A DNA stretch of 10,291 bases from Chloroflexota bacterium (lineage in GTDB: Bacteria; Chloroflexota; Anaerolineae; Anaerolineales; Villigracilaceae). This document shows, piece after piece, positions 6,379-10,291 of the stretch (the stretch's first letter is position 1; the number at the start of each line of letters is the position of its first letter). Both the position numbers and the translations under genes were made by a program. The stretch lies in contig JAJYOH010000174.1 in assembly GCA_021796315.1 (NCBI GenBank), positions 1 through 10,291 of the forward strand. The letters run 5' to 3'. The notes under the pieces were generated by a model. That model was not told the DNA's origin and made no database searches. It was given only the letters and a program-made list of their open reading frames with translations.

Positions 6379-8733
6379 ATGCTAAAGACCAACGCCCAAA
6401 ATATCCCGAGTCCCATCGGCGAGAGTAAACCCCGCATAGATGCCCGCGAAAAAGTTACTGGCGCGGCTATTTATGCGGATGACATTCAATTTGGGAATTC
6501 GTTATTACATGCGCGCATCAAACGGAGTCCGTATCCTCACGCTCTGATTAAGAAAATAAACAGCGAAAAAGCGCGGGCATTGCCCGGCGTAAAAGCGATT
6601 GTCACTGGCGAGGATTTTCCCGGCTATATTGGATTGTATCTGCAAGACCGGTATATCTTTTGCCGCGATCGTGTGCGCTACGTGGGCGATCCAGTTGTGG
6701 GGGTGGCCGCCGTCAGCGAGGAGATTGCTGAAAAAGCTCTCGACCTGATCGAAGTCGAATATGAGGTTTTGGAGCCGGTCCTCGATCCCGAATTTGGCGC
6801 CAGCCCCAAAGCGCCGCTTCTTCATCCGGACCTCGGTCAGTATGTAGTGGCTAACTTCATTTTTCCCCAGCCGGGCACGAACATCTCCAATCATTTCAAA
6901 ATCCGTAAAGGCGATGTGGACAGCGCCTGGGAGAAGTGCGCGGCAATCGTTGAACATAAGTATCGGATTCCCCACATTCAGCACGTGCCTATAGAGCCTC
7001 ACACCGCCATTGCCAAAGTGGATGTGTCAGGAGATATTACGCTGTGGGGCAGTTCGCAGTCGCCGTTCGCGCAACGCAATCTCATCGCTCAATCCATGGG
7101 GATATCCCAGAGTAGAATGCGCGTGATCGCGCCCATTGTTGGCGGCGGCTTTGGCAGTAAGGCTGGGGTGAGTATGGAGTCCCTGGTGGTTGCAATCGCC
7201 ACGAAAGTAAAAGGACATCCAGTAAAATTGCTCCTGACGCGTGAAGAAGAGTTCTTCACGGCTTTCGTGCGTCAAGCATTGGTGGCTTACTTCAAGATGG
7301 GCTGCGACGAAAAAGGCCGACTTCTGGCGATGGAGAATAAATTTTATTGGGGTGGCGGGGCTTATACTGAATATGGTGTGAACGTCACGCGTGCTTCCGG
7401 TTACAGCAGTAGCGGCCCTTATGAAGTGCCTAACATGAAGACGGATAGTTATTGCGTTTATACAAATCATCCTGTCGGCGGTCCGATGCGAGGGTTTGGG
7501 ATGCCTGAGATGCACGCCGGATTGGAACAATGTATTGATGAACTCGCCCTTCAAATCGGGATGGACGCGGTTGAATTTAGGAAACTCAACTGCTTGAAAA
7601 CGGGCAGTATCCTGGTGACCGGCAGTAAGATGCACCCAACGGGCTTACCGCAGTGTGTGGAGAAAGTAGCTGGAGCTATTGGATGGGGAATGAAAGCTCC
7701 TCCGAGCGGACCCAACAAACGTCGCGGCAAAGGGTTGGCTTTGATGTGGAAAGCCCCGGCTATGCCGCCCAATGCTGGCTCGAGCGCCTGGGTTGAATTA
7801 GCTGAAGACGGTACAGTCAATGTTGGTGTTGGAGGCCAGGATATCGGCCAGGGAGTATTTACAGTGGCTGCCCAAATGGCCGCAGGCGCCCTCGGCGTTC
7901 CTTATGAATCGGTTCGTATCGCAACCCCGGTTGATACGCGCTACAGCCCTTATGAGTGGCAGACTGTAGCCAGCCGCCTTACATGGAGTATGGGAAATGC
8001 CATTGTCAGCGCTGCCAAAGATGCGAAGCGTCAGATTTTGGATACGGTGGCTGAGGCTTGGGAGGAACCTATCAAAGATCTGGATATTGTCAATGGCGTG
8101 GTGGTTTCATATAAAAGCGAAAAAGAAATACCGCTGAAAGACCTTGTCATTTACGGTTTGCCCAAGCCGGGCGATCAAGGCTGGAGGGGAGGACCGGTTG
8201 TTGGGCGTGGTAAATTCATGCCCACTTACGTGACCGGCTTGGACCCGGAAACCGGACAAGGAGAGCGGGCCGTGGTACATTACACTACCGGAGCTCAAGC
8301 TGTCGAACTGGAAGTTGATCTAGATACAGGCCGAATCGAAATCATCAAAGGCGTGTCTGCCTTCGATGTTGGCAAGGCGATCAATCCCGAAATGGTGAAA
8401 GCGCAAATGGAAGGTGGCTTTGTCCAGGGAATGAGCTCAGCCTTATTTGAAATCCTCGATTTAAAGAATGGCGTGGTGCAGAATCCCAGCTTTGTAGATT
8501 ATCGCATTGCCACCTCGGCAGATACTCCCAGGGACTTGCAAGCCTACATCGTCGAAGTCCCACAGGACGACGGGCCATGGGGAGCGCGGGGGATTGGCGA
8601 GCATTCGATGGTGCCCACCATCCCGGCCATTGCGAATGCCGTCTACGACGCGGTCGGTGTCCGTCTTGAGGGGCCTCCTTTCACGGCAGAAAAAGTGTAC
8701 CTGGCCATGCTGGATGCCGGGATTGTGAAGTGA
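6379..8733 (+). CDS. Molybdenum hydroxylase molybdopterin-binding (large) subunit, xanthine dehydrogenase-like
   Basis: A 784-residue catalytic subunit that would hydroxylate a C-H bond next to a ring nitrogen, or a related position, using water. The N-terminal Ald_Xan_dh_C domain (about 20-135) is followed by the molybdopterin-binding domain. Visible marks are GGGFGSK (255-261), a pterin contact; MRGFG (370-374), equivalent to the FRGFG segment whose Arg is near the substrate in xanthine oxidase; GVGGQDIGQG (483-492); and GARGIGE (735-741), ending in the expected catalytic base E741. The CO dehydrogenase loop AYXCSFR and the form II AYRGAGR are absent. The Glu equivalent to bovine xanthine oxidase E802 seems not to be present (TRASGYSSS region, 337-345), so xanthine itself may not be the substrate. 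AAAGGAG at 6365-6371 supports the start. Cofactor insertion or sulfuration genes are not in this window. Confidence 0.95.
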   Translation: MLKTNAQNIPSPIGESKPRIDAREKVTGAAIYADDIQFGNSLLHARIKRSPYPHALIKKINSEKARALPGVKAIVTGEDFPGYIGLYLQDRYIFCRDRVRYVGDPVVGVAAVSEEIAEKALDLIEVEYEVLEPVLDPEFGASPKAPLLHPDLGQYVVANFIFPQPGTNISNHFKIRKGDVDSAWEKCAAIVEHKYRIPHIQHVPIEPHTAIAKVDVSGDITLWGSSQSPFAQRNLIAQSMGISQSRMRVIAPIVGGGFGSKAGVSMESLVVAIATKVKGHPVKLLLTREEEFFTAFVRQALVAYFKMGCDEKGRLLAMENKFYWGGGAYTEYGVNVTRASGYSSSGPYEVPNMKTDSYCVYTNHPVGGPMRGFGMPEMHAGLEQCIDELALQIGMDAVEFRKLNCLKTGSILVTGSKMHPTGLPQCVEKVAGAIGWGMKAPPSGPNKRRGKGLALMWKAPAMPPNAGSSAWVELAEDGTVNVGVGGQDIGQGVFTVAAQMAAGALGVPYESVRIATPVDTRYSPYEWQTVASRLTWSMGNAIVSAAKDAKRQILDTVAEAWEEPIKDLDIVNGVVVSYKSEKEIPLKDLVIYGLPKPGDQGWRGGPVVGRGKFMPTYVTGLDPETGQGERAVVHYTTGAQAVELEVDLDTGRIEIIKGVSAFDVGKAINPEMVKAQMEGGFVQGMSSALFEILDLKNGVVQNPSFVDYRIATSADTPRDLQAYIVEVPQDDGPWGARGIGEHSMVPTIPAIANAVYDAVGVRLEGPPFTAEKVYLAMLDAGIVK

Positions 8734-8853
8734 TGGCAATGACAGTTAGGCGCTTAGAACACTTATCAGTCCCAGCGAATATCACGATTCAATCAGTTTG
8801 AGTTCTACAAAAAAGTAGAGTGCCGCAATCGAATTTCCCAAATCAAACCCACG

Positions 8854-8861
8854 AAAGGAGA
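8854..8861 (+). promoter_or_regulatory. Ribosome binding site that sets the cyclase start at 8868
   Basis: AAAGGAGA lies 6 bases before ATG 8868. An upstream in-frame GTG at 8820 would add 16 residues unlike the family N-terminus and would lack a ribosome site, so 8868 is preferred. Confidence 0.75.
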
Positions 8862-8867
8862 AAAACC

Positions 8868-9749
8868 ATGAAATTCATTGACCTCACGATCCCTCTCGGT
8901 ATTGCCACCCCCCCATGGCCTACCTACGAACCATTGCAGTTGAAGTATTTCAAACGTCTGGCGCCTAACGGGGCCAACGGACAGCTGCTGACTCACTCCA
9001 ACCATCTCGGCACGCACTTGGATGGCGAGATCCATTTCCATACTCCGGGCAAGGATATCGCCTCTTTGGAGATGGATTTCCTTGTGCATGAAGCCGCTGT
9101 CGTTGACCTGAGCGACGTCTGCGGCGATTACGATGTGTACACCAGCAAGATGGTTGAGGAGCGCGTCGAGGTCCGTAAGGGCGATATTCTCATCATCCAT
9201 ACCGGCTACCATCATTTTGGCTGGGATATGCCCACTGCCAACGAAATCCGATACATGGTCATGCACCCCGGTCCTGACCGTGAATTTGCCGAGTGGGCCA
9301 AAGCTAAAAAACTGCGCTGGATCGGCGTGGATTGCGGAAGCGCCGATCATCCGATGAACACCATCATCCGCGACTGGATGCCGCGTCAAGCCCGACAGGC
9401 AGACAAGGTGTTCAAGAAGAAATATGGGATGCCGCTGGCTGATTTCTTCGATGACAGCAAGTACCAGCTCATGCATTTGGAGATGTTCCCTTACGGCATT
9501 ATCCACGCCGAATGCCTGGGCGGTGAGATTGATTTGCTGCTCAACCGCCGCGTGACGATTGGCATGTTCCCCTGGCGCTTCGTGGACGGCGAATCCTGCA
9601 TCTCGCGTTGTGTGGCGATCGTGGAAGATGCCGAGTACGAGGCCTTGCTGGCAAAGAAAGTCGCCATGCAGAAGACAAAGTTCGGCGATGCCTTCGACCC
9701 GGCGCATGTGGAAAGCATCAATAAGTTGAGCCAGAAGAATATGAGTTGA
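8868..9749 (+). CDS. Cyclase-family metal-dependent hydrolase (kynurenine formamidase / isatin hydrolase fold)
   Basis: A 293-residue soluble protein of the cyclase family (PF04199), whose characterised members hydrolyse N-formyl or cyclic amides (kynurenine formamidase, isatin hydrolase). The protein starts MKFIDLTIPLG, the usual family opening. The metal motif HxxxHxDxxxH is present as HLGTHLDGEIH (46-56): H46, H50 and D52 are expected metal ligands and H56 the expected catalytic-site His. The usual DAPxH is DGEIH here, so the Pro is replaced. Further marks are GDILIIHTGY (105-114), GVDCGSADHP (153-162), IIHAECLGG (211-219), where E215 fits the late metal-ligand Glu, and FPWRFVDGESCISRCVAI (234-251). 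At 293 residues it is longer than kynurenine formamidases, with an approximately 30-residue insertion (about 170-200) and an extended tail. Position after the hydroxylase suggests it acts on the hydroxylated product. The substrate is not known. Confidence 0.88.
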   Translation: MKFIDLTIPLGIATPPWPTYEPLQLKYFKRLAPNGANGQLLTHSNHLGTHLDGEIHFHTPGKDIASLEMDFLVHEAAVVDLSDVCGDYDVYTSKMVEERVEVRKGDILIIHTGYHHFGWDMPTANEIRYMVMHPGPDREFAEWAKAKKLRWIGVDCGSADHPMNTIIRDWMPRQARQADKVFKKKYGMPLADFFDDSKYQLMHLEMFPYGIIHAECLGGEIDLLLNRRVTIGMFPWRFVDGESCISRCVAIVEDAEYEALLAKKVAMQKTKFGDAFDPAHVESINKLSQKNMS

Positions 9750-9790
9750 AGGAGAATACCTCAGAACAATTTCTTACTCTCTCGGCGGTC

Positions 9791-9862
9791 GTCATTGCGA
9801 GGGCGTTCTTCCCGAAGCAATCTCCGCTTCAACAAGGAGACTGCTTCGTCCCTCGCAGTGAC
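9791..9862 (-). repeat. 72-bp palindromic repeat, copy B (inverted relative to copy A)
   Basis: GTCATTGCGAGG (9791-9802) and CCTCGCAGTGAC (9851-9862) are the inverted ends; GAAGCAATCTCC (9814-9825) and GGAGACTGCTTC (9836-9847) are the inner arms. Reverse-complemented, it aligns along its full length with copy A at 5803-5874 and has the same total length. It lies in the gap between the cyclase and acyltransferase genes. It might act as a weak terminator-like hairpin but lacks a proper U-tract directly after it. Confidence 0.85.
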
Positions 9863-9915
9863 AGTGTTTTTGAGTCATTGGAAAGAATTTTTATGGAGAA
9901 CTATAGGAGAAAAAG

Positions 9916-10291
9916 ATGCCCGTAGATATGGAACTCGAGGCCGTTTTGCGGCCAATGCAATATCCGATGGTGCCTTATCCGCCCAAGTTCATCACTTTGG
10001 CGAATGGCAAAACGATGGTGATTCGACAGGCTGTCCGCGAGGATGTGCCGGCCATTCTCAAGTCCGTCCATCCCTGCCTGTTCATCGAGCGGGATTATTA
10101 CGATATCGTCAGCGCCCGTCTCTACGGTGAATTGCTGGCCTGGTACCGCTACCGCGTCAAGAGCGAATATTGTCTGATGGGACAGGTGGACGGCTATCTG
10201 GTGGGTATCGTCAATGGACGGCTCGAAAACGAGAAAGTCGGCATGAGCTACCACACGCTGGCGATTGACCGCGGCCTGCGCATCGGCTCGC
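9916..10291 (+). CDS. GNAT-like N-acetyltransferase (3'-truncated by window end)
   Basis: From ATG 9916 the frame is open for 125 codons to the window edge. It starts MPVDMELEAVLRPM and has AGGAGA at 9905-9910, five bases before the ATG. After an approximately 30-residue Pro- and Tyr-containing lead, TMVIRQAVREDVPAIL (33-48) matches the first strand and helix of GNAT domains. MGQVDGYLVGIVNGRL (88-103) fits the central strands, and SYHTLAIDRGLRIGS (111-125) fits the strand leading into the acetyl-CoA pyrophosphate loop (R/Q-x-x-G-x-G/A). The rest of the loop and the C-terminal lobe are beyond the window. Substrate unknown. It follows the cyclase gene by 166 bp that contain repeat copy B, so co-transcription is possible but not shown. 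Overlapping frames on either strand here show no family features. Confidence 0.65.
   Translation, partial: MPVDMELEAVLRPMQYPMVPYPPKFITLANGKTMVIRQAVREDVPAILKSVHPCLFIERDYYDIVSARLYGELLAWYRYRVKSEYCLMGQVDGYLVGIVNGRLENEKVGMSYHTLAIDRGLRIGS

Noticed and set aside
7027..7635. 202-codon open frame on the minus strand inside the large subunit gene
   Set aside because: It is His- and Arg-rich, lacks a ribosome site and domain features, and is antisense to a conserved catalytic region.
4893..8733. Aerobic CO dehydrogenase (coxMSL), suggested by the medium-small-large gene order
   Set aside because: The large subunit lacks the AYXCSFR active-site loop and the form II AYRGAGR; it has GGPMRGFG, as in xanthine dehydrogenase-like enzymes.
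8735..8745. GGCAATGACAG after the large subunit gene as a remnant of the 72-bp repeat
   Set aside because: Only about eight bases match one end of the element, which is within chance.
8804..8819. TCTAC-A6-GTAGA hairpin in the gap before the cyclase gene
   Set aside because: A 5-bp stem with no U-tract is too weak to call a terminator or other regulatory element.
8820..8867. Longer cyclase-family protein starting at GTG 8820
   Set aside because: The extension contains the ribosome site of ATG 8868 and adds no family-like sequence.
8805..9707. 300-codon open frame on the minus strand opposite the cyclase gene
   Set aside because: It mirrors the cyclase gene almost exactly and shows no recognisable domain; the + strand frame has intact metal-site motifs.
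5803..9862. CRISPR array
   Set aside because: There are only two repeat copies about 3.9 kb apart in opposite orientation, with no spacers of regular length.
9795..10130. Plus-strand open frame overlapping repeat copy B and the start of the acyltransferase gene
   Set aside because: It begins inside the palindromic repeat and runs out of frame with the GNAT-like coding sequence.

Overview
The window is a 10.3 kb piece of a bacterial chromosome of moderate GC content with all recognisable genes on the + strand. No taxonomic marker gene is present. The mix of a BMP-type ABC transporter, a three-subunit molybdenum hydroxylase, a cyclase-family hydrolase and short palindromic intergenic repeats of the GTCATTGCGAGG...GAAGCAATCTCC type is reminiscent of Chloroflexota (Anaerolineae-like) genomes. 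That assignment is inference only.

Layout. Positions 1-879 hold the 3' part of a BMP-family substrate-binding lipoprotein gene. An approximately 340-bp intergenic region (880-1220) follows, with a strong 12-bp hairpin, a 17-bp perfect palindrome and an approximately 120-bp repeat-like element. Positions 1221-4757 carry a tightly packed transporter operon: a double-domain ATPase, permease 1 (4-bp ATGA overlap with the ATPase) and permease 2 (1-bp gap). After a 135-bp gap with a degenerate repeat fragment comes a molybdenum hydroxylase in the order FAD subunit (4893-5786), 2Fe-2S subunit (5908-6375), molybdopterin subunit (6379-8733). A cyclase-family (PF04199-like) metal hydrolase follows at 8868-9749. 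The window ends inside a GNAT-like acyltransferase gene beginning at 9916, whose reading frame is still open at the window edge.

How the genes may work together. The transporter belongs to the family that imports nucleosides, purines and related small N-containing compounds. The molybdenum hydroxylase would hydroxylate an N-heteroaromatic or similar substrate. The cyclase-family enzyme typically hydrolyses cyclic or N-acyl amides. A reasonable hypothesis is an import, hydroxylation and ring-opening cassette for an N-heterocycle, with substrate unknown. Active-site motifs argue against CO dehydrogenase and 4-hydroxybenzoyl-CoA reductase.

Repeats. Two 72-bp copies of one palindromic element lie in opposite orientations, one between the FAD and 2Fe-2S genes and one after the cyclase gene. 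Repeat-like sequence also occurs in two more intergenic gaps, so four of the five larger gaps contain it.
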